A stretch of 64,000 nucleotides of DNA, taken from assembly GCA_902610755.1 (NCBI GenBank), contig CACLWW010000003.1, positions 1 to 64,000 on the forward strand. The letters are read 5' to 3'. Below the pieces are notes generated by a model, which saw nothing but the letters and a program-made list of their open reading frames with translations, was not told the origin of the DNA and did no database searches. Below, in pieces: positions 39,397 to 50,211 of the stretch (the stretch's first letter is position 1; every line of letters begins with the position of its first letter). The stretch comes from an uncultured Pelagibacteraceae bacterium. Its GTDB lineage: Bacteria > Pseudomonadota > Alphaproteobacteria > Pelagibacterales > Pelagibacteraceae. The position numbers and the translations under genes were made by a program.

Positions 39397-39941
39397 TGAG
39401 AACAATTTTTCTGATTTTAATCACTTTTTTTATATTCGCTCAAAAACATGCTTACGCAGAACCTAAAATTATTAAAAAAATTTCTGAGATTGAAAATTTT
39501 ACATTTGATTTTGAACAACTAATTAACGATAAAAAAGAAACTGGTAACTGTATTATTTCATTCAATAATAAAATGATGTGCAAATACGATGAGACTGGGA
39601 AGTTAATCGTATCTAATGGAAAGACACTTTTAATCAAAAACAAAAGCTCAAATTTTGCGAATACTTATAAAACTGAAAATACTTACTTTAAATATTTTCT
39701 TAATAAAGAATTTTTAATCTCGAAAATCGTGGGAAATGTAGTCGAAAAAGAACAAAATTTTCTCCTATTAATTAATGATCGAAGTAATCAATTTAGTATT
39801 TTTTTTGATAAAAAAAATTACTTAATTAAAGGATGGGAGACTATTGATTTATATGGCAACAGAATAAGGTCCAATATCATCGTTAAAAATATTAATCAAG
39901 AATTGTCTGATAATATTTTTGATCTTAATCTTTATAACTAG
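39396..39941 (+). CDS. lolA: Outer-membrane lipoprotein carrier LolA-like
   Basis: Signal peptide, FTFDFEQLINDKKETGNCIISF...GWETIDLYGN. Confidence 0.78.
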   Translation: MRTIFLILITFFIFAQKHAYAEPKIIKKISEIENFTFDFEQLINDKKETGNCIISFNNKMMCKYDETGKLIVSNGKTLLIKNKSSNFANTYKTENTYFKYFLNKEFLISKIVGNVVEKEQNFLLLINDRSNQFSIFFDKKNYLIKGWETIDLYGNRIRSNIIVKNINQELSDNIFDLNLYN

Positions 39942-40447
39942 CTAGCTCTGATATTAAGGTTTTCTTCTTTAAAAATTTTCATCCCTCTTGCTAAATAATT
40001 TTTTATGGCATTAGGATGATCTAGTGTACAAGTATGAACCCACATTCTTTTAATTTTTTTTTCAAAGGATTTTAAAATTGCAGTTGTTAAAGCATAACCA
40101 CCAACTCCTTTACCAAAATAATCTTCAAACAAACCTAAATATGCAAGTTCTGTCTCATTTTTTTCTGGATGATGTATAAGTTCAAAATATCCAACTAAAT
40201 CTTTATCATTCTTAATTACGTAAGTTTCTAGATTTTTATTTGAGACATAATTTGACCACTGAAGATCTGTCCAAATCAATCTATCAGTCCATCGATATTT
40301 CTTACCAATTTGTTTATAGAAAAACTTGTTCAGTTGGAAATCTGGTTTTGCTTTTTCCACGGAATAATTATCTTCTGGCTTATCTTTTTTAATTAGATCA
40401 TTGATATTTTTTAATTCTAAAAAATTTCTTTTTACACTAATTATCAT
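39938..40447 (-). CDS. GNAT family N-acetyltransferase
   Basis: LGLFEDYFGKGVGGYALTTAIL, THTC-like tail. Confidence 0.85.
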   Translation of the reverse strand: MIISVKRNFLELKNINDLIKKDKPEDNYSVEKAKPDFQLNKFFYKQIGKKYRWTDRLIWTDLQWSNYVSNKNLETYVIKNDKDLVGYFELIHHPEKNETELAYLGLFEDYFGKGVGGYALTTAILKSFEKKIKRMWVHTCTLDHPNAIKNYLARGMKIFKEENLNIRAS

Positions 40448-40809
40448 TGAACCATTCTCCCTACTTTTTCACCACCAAACAAATGAAAGTGCAAATGAGG
40501 AACTTCTTGTCCACCATTTTCTCCAACGTTTGATAAAGTCCTAAATCCATCATTATCAATACTTGAAATTCCAATTTTTTTTGCAACAGTTGAAATTCCT
40601 TTCATAAGTCCAACTATTTCGTCTGAACTGGCTTTAGATGTAAAATCCTCTAAATTTACATATTTACCTTTTGGAATTACCAAAGCATGAACTTTTTTTT
40701 GTGGATTTATATCATGAAAAGATAAAACAAATTCATCCTCATAGATTTTTTTGCATGGTATCTCGCCTCTCAGGATTTTTGCAAAAATGTTATTGTCGTC
40801 GTAGCTCAT
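40444..40809 (-). CDS. HIT family protein
   Basis: IFAKILRGEIPCKKIYED, GQEVPHLHFHLFGGEKVGRM. Confidence 0.93.
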   Translation of the reverse strand: MSYDDNNIFAKILRGEIPCKKIYEDEFVLSFHDINPQKKVHALVIPKGKYVNLEDFTSKASSDEIVGLMKGISTVAKKIGISSIDNDGFRTLSNVGENGGQEVPHLHFHLFGGEKVGRMVQ

Positions 40810-41078
40810 TTTTTTCTTTTATCTAGTTCTTTCATAACATCTTCCATTTTGACGTTATTTGCTTCGAGATACACGATCAGATGATACAATACATCGGCTG
40901 TCTCATGAACTTTATTTGTATTATTTTCCACAGCCTCAATTAATTCTTTTACTTCCTCTTTTACCTTTTCTACTGACAATTCTTTGTTAACTAATAATTT
41001 ATTTGTATAAGATTCGCTTTGAGGTTTAGTCTTCCTCTCTCTTACCATTAAAATTATATCTTCCAGAGTTTTAAGCAT
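40806..41078 (-). CDS. hisE: Phosphoribosyl-ATP pyrophosphatase
   Basis: ETADVLYHLIVYLEANNV; his cluster. Confidence 0.92.
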   Translation of the reverse strand: MLKTLEDIILMVRERKTKPQSESYTNKLLVNKELSVEKVKEEVKELIEAVENNTNKVHETADVLYHLIVYLEANNVKMEDVMKELDKRKK

Positions 41079-41079
41079 A

Positions 41080-41835
41080 TTATGTTCTAACAGGAATTCC
41101 TTTAGACTCCAAATATTGCTTTGCTTCTTTCACTGAGTATTTACCATAATGAAAAATTGATGCTGCAAGAACTGCACTAGCTTTACCTGATTTAATACCC
41201 TCTACTAAGTGATCAAGATTTCCAACACCACCAGATGCAATTAAAGGAATATTTACCTTAGAAGATATTTTAGACATTAACTCAATATCGTAACCAACCT
41301 GTGTTCCATCTCTATCCATTGAAGTAACTAACAACTCACCAGCTCCGCTATCTTCCATTTTTTTAGCATATTCCAATGCGTCAATGCCGCTATTGTTTCT
41401 TCCTCCATGAGTGAAAACTTCCCACTTATTTCCATTTTTTTTTGCATCTATTGCAACAACAATACATTGGGAACCAAATTTTTTAGAACTATCAACCACG
41501 ACTTTGGAATTTTCTACTGCAGCAGTATTAATTGAAACTTTGTCAGCTCCACAGTTCAATAATTTATTAATATCATCAACACTTCTTACTCCACCACCTA
41601 CTGTTAGAGGCACAAAACATTTCTTTGAAGTCTTCTCGACAACCTCATAAATAGTATCCCTATTCTCATTTGAAGCAGTAATATCTAGAAAACAAATTTC
41701 ATCTGCTCCACCATCACTATAGATTTTTGCTTGCTCAACAGGATCGCCAGCATCTTTCAGATCAACAAAGTTTATACCCTTAACTACACGACCATTTTTA
41801 ACGTCTAAGCAGGGTATAATTCTATTTTTAAGCAT
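41080..41835 (-). CDS. hisF: Imidazole glycerol phosphate synthase cyclase subunit
   Basis: [30 protein letters not shown]. Confidence 0.97.
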   Translation of the reverse strand: MLKNRIIPCLDVKNGRVVKGINFVDLKDAGDPVEQAKIYSDGGADEICFLDITASNENRDTIYEVVEKTSKKCFVPLTVGGGVRSVDDINKLLNCGADKVSINTAAVENSKVVVDSSKKFGSQCIVVAIDAKKNGNKWEVFTHGGRNNSGIDALEYAKKMEDSGAGELLVTSMDRDGTQVGYDIELMSKISSKVNIPLIASGGVGNLDHLVEGIKSGKASAVLAASIFHYGKYSVKEAKQYLESKGIPVRT

Positions 41836-42544
41836 CTTCTTTAGCCAGCTCCTCTAATTTAATATCACCATCGTATATTGCTTTGCCAACTATAACACCT
41901 TCAATATTTTTTAATGTCTTAGCTTTTTTGATATCCTCTATTGATGATACACCACCAGAAATTATTACAGGACAATTGGAAATTTCAGCAACCTTTAATG
42001 TTTCCTCAAAATTTGGACTTTCTTTTGTACCATCTTTATTAATATCAGTAAAAATTAGTCTACTAATACCGTAGTCATTTACTTCAGTTAAAAAATCTAA
42101 AGTTGATATGCCTGAACTTTCTTTCCAACCTGATAACGAGAGTTTTCCATCTTTTGCATCCAAACCTAATGCAATTTTTTTTGGAAATTTCTTACAAGCC
42201 TTTTTCAAGAAATTTTTATCTTTAATGGCCGCACTTCCTAAGATTATTTTATCTACACCTATATCAGCATATTCTTGAATACTATCAAAATCTCTCACGC
42301 CTCCTCCTACCTCTACTTTAAAATCAAATTTACTCACGATCTCTTTAATGATATCAAGATTAACTGTTTCTCCCACCAAAGCTCCATCAAGATCAACAAT
42401 GTGTAAATTTTTAAACCCTTTATCAATAAATTGTGTTGCCTGTTCGACTGGTGACATTTGGTATTCTGTCTTTTGACTAAAATCACCTTTAATTAATCTT
42501 ACACATTTTTTATCTTTAATATCAATTGCTGGAAATATCTTCAT
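41828..42544 (-). CDS. hisA: Phosphoribosylformimino-5-aminoimidazole carboxamide ribotide isomerase
   Basis: [32 protein letters not shown]. Confidence 0.96.
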   Translation of the reverse strand: MKIFPAIDIKDKKCVRLIKGDFSQKTEYQMSPVEQATQFIDKGFKNLHIVDLDGALVGETVNLDIIKEIVSKFDFKVEVGGGVRDFDSIQEYADIGVDKIILGSAAIKDKNFLKKACKKFPKKIALGLDAKDGKLSLSGWKESSGISTLDFLTEVNDYGISRLIFTDINKDGTKESPNFEETLKVAEISNCPVIISGGVSSIEDIKKAKTLKNIEGVIVGKAIYDGDIKLEELAKEDA

Positions 42545-43171
42545 TTATAAATTTATAAAGTTGTTGATTATTTTTAATCCAGTTTTATCGCTTTTTTCTG
42601 GATGAAATTGGGTACCAAAAATATTTTCTTTTTCAACTGCGCAAACATGTTTTGACGAATAGTCAGTTGTTGCTGATATTGAATTTTTGTCAGTTGGGAC
42701 AAACTCATAACTGTGAACAAAATACATGTGTGATTTATCTTTTATATCTTTAAAAATTTTACTACCTTTAACTATGTTTATTTGGTTCCATCCAATGTGG
42801 GGAAGCTTATATTTGCCATTTTGATTATCTATTTTTGTTACTTTGCCTGAGATCCAGCCCAATCCCTTTGTCTCTGACTCTTCATATCCAACATCAGCGA
42901 ACATTTGTAATCCAACACATATTCCAAGAAGAGGTTTTTTCTTATTTATTACAAATTCATTTAGACAGTCAACAAGTCCTTTAATAGATTGCAATGCATC
43001 CACACAACTTTTAAATGATCCCTGGCCTGGTAACACAACTTTGTCCGTGGATTTAATTTTGCTTACATCAGAAGTTACTTCAATTTTAACTTTATTTTGA
43101 GCTACTTCTTTAAATGAGTTAATAACAGAGCTTATGTTCCCTGATTTGTAATCAACAATTGTTACGTTCAT
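42545..43171 (-). CDS. hisH: Imidazole glycerol phosphate synthase glutamine amidotransferase subunit
   Basis: VDYKSGNISSV, LLGICVGLQMFAD, FGTQFHPEKS. Confidence 0.96.
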   Translation of the reverse strand: MNVTIVDYKSGNISSVINSFKEVAQNKVKIEVTSDVSKIKSTDKVVLPGQGSFKSCVDALQSIKGLVDCLNEFVINKKKPLLGICVGLQMFADVGYEESETKGLGWISGKVTKIDNQNGKYKLPHIGWNQINIVKGSKIFKDIKDKSHMYFVHSYEFVPTDKNSISATTDYSSKHVCAVEKENIFGTQFHPEKSDKTGLKIINNFINL

Positions 43172-43177
43172 TAATTT

Positions 43178-43768
43178 TTATAAAGAGCCCTTAGTAGATG
43201 GCACGACTTTTTTATTTTTTGGATCTATTTCTAACGCAGCTCTAAGTGATCTTGCTAAACCTTTAAAACACGACTCTACTTTGTGGTGACTATTATCTCC
43301 ATATAAATTCTCAATATGTAATGTAATTCCTGCAGATTGTGAAAAAGCTTGAAACCATTCTTTGAATAATTCTGTGTCCATTTCTCCAAGTTTTTCTACT
43401 TTCAAATCCACTTTCCAAATTAAGTACGGTCTGTTTGAAACGTCTAATGCAACTCTAGTTAAAGTTTCATCCATTGGTATCATTGCGTGAGCATATCTTT
43501 TAATTCCAATGAATTTTTTTGATGCTTTTTTAAGACATTCACCAATAGCAATACCAGTATCTTCTGTTGTGTGATGGAGATCTATGTGTGTATCTCCTTT
43601 TGCTTTAACCTTTAAATCAATTGATGAATGTTTAGAAAGTTGTTCGAGCATATGATCAAGAAAACCTATTCCAGTATCGATTTTGTATTGACCTTTACCG
43701 TCAATATTTAATTCAACGTCAATTTTTGTTTCTTTTGTTTTTCTAGTTATTGATGCTTTTCGCTTCAT
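43178..43768 (-). CDS. hisB: Imidazoleglycerol-phosphate dehydratase
   Basis: [32 protein letters not shown]. Confidence 0.97.
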   Translation of the reverse strand: MKRKASITRKTKETKIDVELNIDGKGQYKIDTGIGFLDHMLEQLSKHSSIDLKVKAKGDTHIDLHHTTEDTGIAIGECLKKASKKFIGIKRYAHAMIPMDETLTRVALDVSNRPYLIWKVDLKVEKLGEMDTELFKEWFQAFSQSAGITLHIENLYGDNSHHKVESCFKGLARSLRAALEIDPKNKKVVPSTKGSL

Positions 43769-43822
43769 ATATACCTACGTATATCTATATTGTTTAGTCA
43801 TATCAACAAAACTAATTTGCCA

Positions 43823-43852
43823 CTTGAAGAATAGAAATTCATATCCATCTAT
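43823..43852 (+). promoter_or_regulatory. Candidate RpoH-type promoter of hslVU
   Basis: CTTGAA -16 nt- CCATCTAT ending 5 nt before the hslV ATG at 43858. Confidence 0.35.
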
Positions 43853-43857
43853 ACCTC

Positions 43858-44373
43858 ATGACAACGATTGTATTAGTAAGAAAAAAAAATGACGTAGTTG
43901 TGGCAAGTGATGGCCAGGTCAGTATGGGAAATACAGTAATTAAAAGCAATGCTAACAAAGTTCGTAAAATTGAGAAACGAAATGTGATTGCAGGTTTTGC
44001 TGGTTCAACAGCAGATGCGTTAACTCTTTTTGAGAGACTAGAAGCTAAACTTGAAAAACATGCTGGAAATTTAACCCGTGCCGCAGTCGAACTTGCTAAA
44101 GATTGGAGAACCGATAAATATTTAAGGAGACTTGAAGCATTAATGGCAATTGGTGATAAAGAAAAAAGTTTTATTATTTCAGGAACCGGAGACGTTTTAG
44201 AACCTGAAGGAGATGTTATTGGAATTGGATCAGGTGGAAACTACGCTCTTGCGGCTGCAAAAGTTTTAATGGATACAGAATTGAATGCTGAAGAGGTTGC
44301 GAAAAAAGCAATTAAAGTTGCAGCTGATATTTGTGTTTTTACAAATGATAATATTAGAATTGAGAAAATATAA
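43858..44373 (+). CDS. hslV: ATP-dependent protease subunit HslV
   Basis: [41 protein letters not shown]. Confidence 0.97.
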   Translation: MTTIVLVRKKNDVVVASDGQVSMGNTVIKSNANKVRKIEKRNVIAGFAGSTADALTLFERLEAKLEKHAGNLTRAAVELAKDWRTDKYLRRLEALMAIGDKEKSFIISGTGDVLEPEGDVIGIGSGGNYALAAAKVLMDTELNAEEVAKKAIKVAADICVFTNDNIRIEKI

Positions 44374-45738
44374 TGGAAAAATCAAATATTAAATCATTTC
44401 CAAAAAAAAAATTCTGAAGATAAAAAGAATCATATAGATTCTCTTTCGCCGAGAGAAATTGTATCTGAATTAGATAGATACGTTGTTGGTCAAAATAAAG
44501 CTAAAAGAGCTGTTGCTATTGCTCTTAGAAATAGATGGAGAAGACAAGCATTAAAAGGTGAAATGAGAGATGAAGTTTTACCTAAAAATATATTAATGAT
44601 TGGACCAACAGGTGTTGGTAAAACTGAGATATCAAGAAGGCTATCTAAATTAGCAGAGGCACCATTTGTAAAAGTTGAAGCCACAAGATTTACAGAAGTT
44701 GGTTATGTCGGAAGAGACGTAGAACAAATCATAAGAGACTTACTAGAAATTGCAATTGCAATGGAAAAAGTTAAGAAAAGAAAAGAAGTTCATGCTAAAG
44801 CGCAAAAACTTGCGGAGGAAAGAGTTTTAGATGCTTTAGTAGGAAACAAAGCAAGTGTAGCAACAAGAGAAAGTTTTAGGAAGAGACTTAGAAACGGAGA
44901 TTTAGACGACAACGAAATTGAAGTTCCAGTTAATGAAAGTGGAAACATGCCAAGCTTTGAAATACCCGGAATGCCCGGAGCAAACATTGGAATGATTAAT
45001 ATTAGTGACATGCTCGGTAAATCAATGGGCAACAAAGCAAAAAAGAAAAAGATGACTGTAAAAGAGTCTCATGAGATCTTGTTAAATGAAGAGGCTGATA
45101 AACTTATTGAACAAGATAAAATTATTAAATCTGCAAAAAATGTAACTGAAAATAACGGAATTGTTTTCTTAGACGAAATTGATAAAATTTCTGCGAGAAC
45201 TGACAGGGTTGGTGGGGATGTATCAAGAGAAGGAGTTCAAAGAGATTTATTACCATTAATAGAAGGTACTACCGTAAGCACAAAGTATGGACCAGTAAAA
45301 ACAGATCATATATTATTTATAGCATCTGGAGCTTTCCAACTTGCTAAACCTTCAGATTTACTTCCCGAATTACAAGGAAGATTACCAATAAGAGTTGAAC
45401 TTGATGCATTAAACAGTTCTGACTTTAAAAGAATTTTAAAGGAACCAGATAACAGTTTAATTAAACAGTATAAGGCGTTATTAAAAACTGAAAATGTTGA
45501 TTTAGAATTCTCAGAAGATGGAATTGATACTATTGCTAATCTAGCAAGCGAAGTAAATTCATCTGTTGAAAATATTGGTGCAAGAAGACTTCATACTATA
45601 ATTGAAAGAGTTTTGGATGAAATTAGTTTCACAGCAACAGACAGATCAGGTGAAAAAATTGTGATTGATTCAAAATATGTTAAAGAAAATCTTGGACAAT
45701 TAGTAAAAGATAACGATTTATCTAAATTTATTCTTTGA
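44373..45738 (+). CDS. hslU: ATP-dependent protease ATPase subunit HslU; start region shifted by one A in the A10 tract 44402-44411
   Basis: ATG overlapping hslV stop gives [14 protein letters not shown]; one A fewer gives [57 protein letters not shown]... contiguous with ORF 44563-45738 (GPTGVGKTE). Confidence 0.93.
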
Positions 45739-46137
45739 TTTTAAATAAACATTAAAAGATCCCGAATTTTTTTCATCAGTATTTTCTATATTTTTAATTT
45801 TTTTCATAAGTTCATCATTAGAACTAATAAACTCAGGTACAGAATGTTTTAATATGCTTAATTCAGACGATTTGTAAGGATCATCGACTGATTTAGATCT
45901 CATACCTTTGCCAGTAATTATATTTATTTTTGAAATTTGTTTCTCAAAACACTCATTAATTGTTTTTTCAACAAATTTATTGGCTTGATCAAGACTTAAA
46001 CCGTGCAAATCTATAGCAAATATTGATGAATTTTTATTGGTTGCAGGGCTATTAATATCTTTTGGAATAATCTTATCTTTACTCTTAACAAAATTTTTCC
46101 AATCTTTAAGATCTTTGTCTGATAATTTTTTGCTCAA
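45718..46137 (-). CDS. Smr-domain protein
   Basis: [33 protein letters not shown]. Confidence 0.88.
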   Translation of the reverse strand: MSKKLSDKDLKDWKNFVKSKDKIIPKDINSPATNKNSSIFAIDLHGLSLDQANKFVEKTINECFEKQISKINIITGKGMRSKSVDDPYKSSELSILKHSVPEFISSNDELMKKIKNIENTDEKNSGSFNVYLKSKNKFR

Positions 46138-46140
46138 ATA

Positions 46141-46728
46141 TTAAGTTTTAGTCTCAACCAAAATCCAATTTGGATCATTAGAGTTTAAGTTTCTTGAAAA
46201 TCTCCAAGTATCATATACTTTTTTAACTTTTTCTGGGTCGCCTGTTAAAATCTTAGAATTTTTATCCCTATTGCATGATATAATTTCGCTTATAAAATCT
46301 ACTGTTACTTCAAGAATATTATCTTTTTGCTCATAATTTTTTATTTCTGCTGAGTTTATTCCAATAAAAGTTGTCTCTGATTTTATGCCATTTTTTTCTC
46401 TATTAGAAATGGCTTCCTGAAATTGGTTTAAAACTTTTTTGTCTAATAGATTTTTAATATCTTTAATTGATCCTTTTGAAAAATTTGTGATAATTGTTTC
46501 ATAAGCTACTTTTGCACCTTCAATAAAATCTTTCTTTGCATTTTCATCAAAATTTCTGTAATTCGTTTTTTTTACAGTCTTCATTTCAGGCATTTCATGC
46601 GGAAAGCTATTTGAAATGTCTTCCTCATAACCTGATCTTTTGCCTAAAATTCCTCTTAATCTCAGAAAAATAAAGCCAGCTATCATTGCTAATAAAATGA
46701 TATCTAAATATTCAAAACTATAATTCAT
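46141..46728 (-). CDS. Tim44-domain protein
   Basis: N-terminal TM, IILLAMIAGFIFLRLRGILGKRSGYEE, C-terminal DTWRFSRNLNSNDPNWILVET. Confidence 0.88.
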   Translation of the reverse strand: MNYSFEYLDIILLAMIAGFIFLRLRGILGKRSGYEEDISNSFPHEMPEMKTVKKTNYRNFDENAKKDFIEGAKVAYETIITNFSKGSIKDIKNLLDKKVLNQFQEAISNREKNGIKSETTFIGINSAEIKNYEQKDNILEVTVDFISEIISCNRDKNSKILTGDPEKVKKVYDTWRFSRNLNSNDPNWILVETKT

Positions 46729-46786
46729 AACTAAATAATATTTACTCTATTGCTTAATTTCAACAAGCAATTTAGATTAAAGACAA

Positions 46787-47212
46787 ATGAACACAGTAAT
46801 TTTATTGATAATTTTGATCCCAATTCTAGAAATTTATTTATTTATTAAAATTGGGAGCCAAATTGGAGCTTTTACAACAATCTCCTTAATATTTATTACA
46901 GCTATTATTGGTGTTTATTACGCGAGATATGAAGGCTTGAATACTCTTAGATCAGGGGTTGCTCAGCTTTATAAAAAACAAATGCCTTTATTTGAGTTAA
47001 TGTCCGGTGCTGCATTAGCTGTTGCAGCATTTTTATTAATTTTACCTGGATTCGCAACAGACTTATTAGGTTTTTTAATAATTTTTCCATTTACAAGAAA
47101 AATCATCTTTTACCTATTTTCAAAAAATAGAAAAAGCCAATTAGATGTTAGAGATGATTTGATCGAAGGAGAATATGAAGATAAGGATAATGAAAATGAC
47201 AAAAAATTATAA
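46787..47212 (+). CDS. fxsA: FxsA family membrane protein
   Basis: IPILEIYLFIKIGSQIGAFTTISLI, ALAVAAFLLILPGFATDLLGFLI. Confidence 0.9.
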   Translation: MNTVILLIILIPILEIYLFIKIGSQIGAFTTISLIFITAIIGVYYARYEGLNTLRSGVAQLYKKQMPLFELMSGAALAVAAFLLILPGFATDLLGFLIIFPFTRKIIFYLFSKNRKSQLDVRDDLIEGEYEDKDNENDKKL

Positions 47213-47618
47213 AATACTCACTTCTTATGTTAAGGATGTTTTGTCAAAAATATCTGGCACTGAAAATTACATATATCTTAAAGATAATATCCCAAAATAT
47301 TCCTTAGGAATAGATATTAATTCATTACCACTGAAAAACAAAATGGCAGAAGTTAATATAAAATTAACTTTTGACAATAAGAATGAAAAAGACAAGAAGG
47401 CATATTTTGAAATGACGCATACTACTGTTGTAAGAGTTGAAGAAACAGCTGTGAATAAAGATGAGATAAAAAAGATTTTTTTAAGCGATGTACCCAGCGA
47501 AGTGTATCCAGAAATTGAGAAAAAGTTTTTTGAGATAGTTAAATCAATAGGTTATCCTGAAATCAAATTAGAAAAAAGGATAAACTTTAAAGAACTATTC
47601 GAAAAAAATCAGAAGTAA
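47175..47618 (+). CDS. secB: SecB-like protein-export chaperone
   Basis: Weak sequence similarity (SYVKDVLSKI...YLKDNIPKYSLGIDIN); position between fxsA and dnaQ as in other alphaproteobacteria. Confidence 0.65.
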   Translation: MKIRIMKMTKNYKILTSYVKDVLSKISGTENYIYLKDNIPKYSLGIDINSLPLKNKMAEVNIKLTFDNKNEKDKKAYFEMTHTTVVRVEETAVNKDEIKKIFLSDVPSEVYPEIEKKFFEIVKSIGYPEIKLEKRINFKELFEKNQK

Positions 47619-47624
47619 TTTTTT

Positions 47625-48275
47625 TTAAGTGATTTTTTTTATGAAATTTTGATGCTCTTTAAGTTCTTTAGCGGTTGGTTGAATAATTTTTTTGCAAAAA
47701 CTTACTTCGAGATTTCCATTATTTTTTATCTCATTTTTTTTTTCTATAAAATTTAGTTTTGGTTCTTTTTGATCAATTAAATTTACATAAACTTTAGACA
47801 ATAATTCACAGTCGATTAACGCAGTATGTAACTTTCTTTTAGAGTTATCAATCCGATACCTTTTACATAATGCATCAAGACTAATTTGAGAGCCTGGAAA
47901 TTTTTCTCTGGCTATATCCAAAGTATCAATAACCTGATCTTTTAGTATTGGTTTTTTTCCTATAATTTTCAGTTCGTTGTTTAAATGTGATAGATCAAAT
48001 TGTGCATTATGAATTATTAATTTTTTATCACCAATGAATTTTATAAAATCATCAGCTATTTCATCAAACTTTTTTTTGTCAGATAAAAAATCATCTGAAT
48101 ATCCGTGTACTTTAAAAGCTTCCTCTGAAACCCTTCTTTGAGGGTTCAAATAACAATGAAAACGGTTCGAGGTTAAAATTTGATCATTAAGTTCTATGCA
48201 GCCTATCTCAACTATTCTATGTCCATTTTCAACTGAAAGGCCTGTAGTCTCTGTATCTAATACAATTTCTCTCAT
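47625..48275 (-). CDS. dnaQ: DNA polymerase III epsilon subunit
   Basis: MREIVLDTETTGLSVENGHRIVEIGCIEL. Confidence 0.95.
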   Translation of the reverse strand: MREIVLDTETTGLSVENGHRIVEIGCIELNDQILTSNRFHCYLNPQRRVSEEAFKVHGYSDDFLSDKKKFDEIADDFIKFIGDKKLIIHNAQFDLSHLNNELKIIGKKPILKDQVIDTLDIAREKFPGSQISLDALCKRYRIDNSKRKLHTALIDCELLSKVYVNLIDQKEPKLNFIEKKNEIKNNGNLEVSFCKKIIQPTAKELKEHQNFIKKIT

Positions 48276-48845
48276 TCACTTATTTTTTTTAATATTAATT
48301 TTACATTCTTCTTAGCTGTGTTCCTAACAAAATTATTTTTTATAATATAAGTTGATTTTTTTTTTTTTAATTTTGAGGAAAATTGGTTTTTTCTTAGTAT
48401 ATTTATCAACTTTAGATTGATATTTTTTCTTTTATTCAGTTTTTGATTAATTTTTTTTTTATTAGCCTGGATAAAAACTATAATATCTTTTTTTGTATTC
48501 AATTTATTTTCAAAAAATAAAGGTACATCCAAGACAACAAATCTTTTTTTCTTATTTACTTTAAAGAAATGTTTCATTTTTTTTCCTTACTATTGGATGA
48601 ATTATTTTGCCTAGAACATTTAAGTTTTTCTGTTTTTGGAAAATTATTTTAAGAAGCTCCTCTTTTTTTAAGGGGAAATTGCTTATTTTATTAGGAAATT
48701 TTTTTTTAATTTTTCTAAATAAAAATTTATCTTTTTGGTAAAGATTTGAGACTACTAAATCTGCATTAAAAACTGGGAATCTAAATAATTTTGAGAAGAA
48801 AGTTTTTCCTGAACCAATATCTCCAACTACCGCAATTCTTCTCAT
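48272..48845 (-). CDS. coaE: Dephospho-CoA kinase, interrupted by a +1 shift at T8 48577-48584 (ORFs 48561-48845 and 48272-48577)
   Basis: VVGDIGSGKTFFSKLF P-loop; one base fewer joins ...HPIVRKK|MKHFFKVNKKKRFVVLDVPLFFENKL. Confidence 0.88.
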
Positions 48846-49630
48846 TTTAATATTTCTATTGTTTCCTCATCAATCTTTGGTAAGACTTTATTCCACAACG
48901 CAAAAGATTGATGGGCTTGATAAATAAACATCATTCTTCCATTTTCGGTCTTGTTTCCCTTTAGTTTGGCGTTTTTTAGAAATTTTGTTTCATTTGGATT
49001 GTAAATTACATCATAAAAAAATTTATTATTACCAAACTTATTTAAATCTAAGTCAAAATTTTCATTTTTTAATCCAACACTTGTTGCATTAATAACTATA
49101 TCAAAATCAGGGATATCACCCCATTTTTGAACAGTAATTTCATTAAAAGTTTCTTTAATTTTTTCTGCCTTTTCAAATGTTCTATTAATTAAACAAATAT
49201 TTTCACATCCCATGTTTTTTAAAGCAAAGATAATGGAAGGACTTACACCTCCAGCTCCTATTATAAGTGCTTTTTTTCTTTTCACATCATAATTTATATA
49301 CCTTAGGGCTAGCTCAAATCCGGCAATATCTGTATTGTGACCTATTACTTTGTCTTGTTCTATACAAATAGTATTTACAGAGTTAGTTTTTTTTGCCTCA
49401 GAACTTAAGTCATCCAAAAACGGGATTACAGAATTTTTAAAAGGAACAGTAACATTGGCGCCGCTTATTTCAGAATTTCTTATGCTATCGATTAATTTTG
49501 GGATTTCTTTTTCCTCAAGAAATTTTTTTTCATAAATTGCTTCAATTCTATTTTTTTTGAACCAAAAGTTATGAAGTTTTGGAGACAGGGAATGGTCGAT
49601 TGGATTTCCTATTACACAAAATTTTTTCAT
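48842..49630 (-). CDS. aroE: Shikimate dehydrogenase
   Basis: VIGNPIDHSLSPKLHNFWF, GANVTVPFK, ALIIGAGGVSPSI. Confidence 0.96.
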   Translation of the reverse strand: MKKFCVIGNPIDHSLSPKLHNFWFKKNRIEAIYEKKFLEEKEIPKLIDSIRNSEISGANVTVPFKNSVIPFLDDLSSEAKKTNSVNTICIEQDKVIGHNTDIAGFELALRYINYDVKRKKALIIGAGGVSPSIIFALKNMGCENICLINRTFEKAEKIKETFNEITVQKWGDIPDFDIVINATSVGLKNENFDLDLNKFGNNKFFYDVIYNPNETKFLKNAKLKGNKTENGRMMFIYQAHQSFALWNKVLPKIDEETIEILK

Positions 49631-50211
49631 TTAATATTTTCCAAATATTTTTTAATACTTTTAATTGGAAGTCCCATAATTGTATCAACGTTTCCCTTAA
49701 TTTCACTGAATAATTTTTTACCTTCCCCCTCTATTTGGTAAACATTATATGAATATAGGTTCTCATCTGATATCTTACTTAAGTATTCTTCAAGTTCTTT
49801 TTGGGTAAATTTTTTCATTGTCATCTCAGCTTTTTCTGTGTAATTCCAAATCATTTTTCCATCTAGGGATATACAAACAGAACTTATTAAAAAATGGGAT
49901 CTCCCGTTTAATAAAGCTAAAATTTTCATCGCTTCTAACCTGTTAGATGGTTTTGAAATTAATTCACCCTCAAGATCAATTACACTATCCGCGCCCAAAA
50001 CTATCTCTCCTAATTTTTTTTGGCTTACTTTGCTCGCTTTTAATTCTGCTAAGTTTTTAGATATTAGCTCTGGAGTAGCTCCTTGATTTATTAAAGATTT
50101 CTTTACTTCATCTTCGTCTAGATTTGATGGTTCAACTATACACTCAATCTTGTTTTCATCCAAAATTTTTTTTCTTACTTTGCTCTTTGATGCCAAAATT
50201 ATTGATTTCAT
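49627..50211 (-). CDS. maf: Maf-like nucleotide pyrophosphatase
   Basis: ILASKSKVRKKIL, LGADSVIDLEGELISKP. Confidence 0.93.
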   Translation of the reverse strand: MKSIILASKSKVRKKILDENKIECIVEPSNLDEDEVKKSLINQGATPELISKNLAELKASKVSQKKLGEIVLGADSVIDLEGELISKPSNRLEAMKILALLNGRSHFLISSVCISLDGKMIWNYTEKAEMTMKKFTQKELEEYLSKISDENLYSYNVYQIEGEGKKLFSEIKGNVDTIMGLPIKSIKKYLENIK

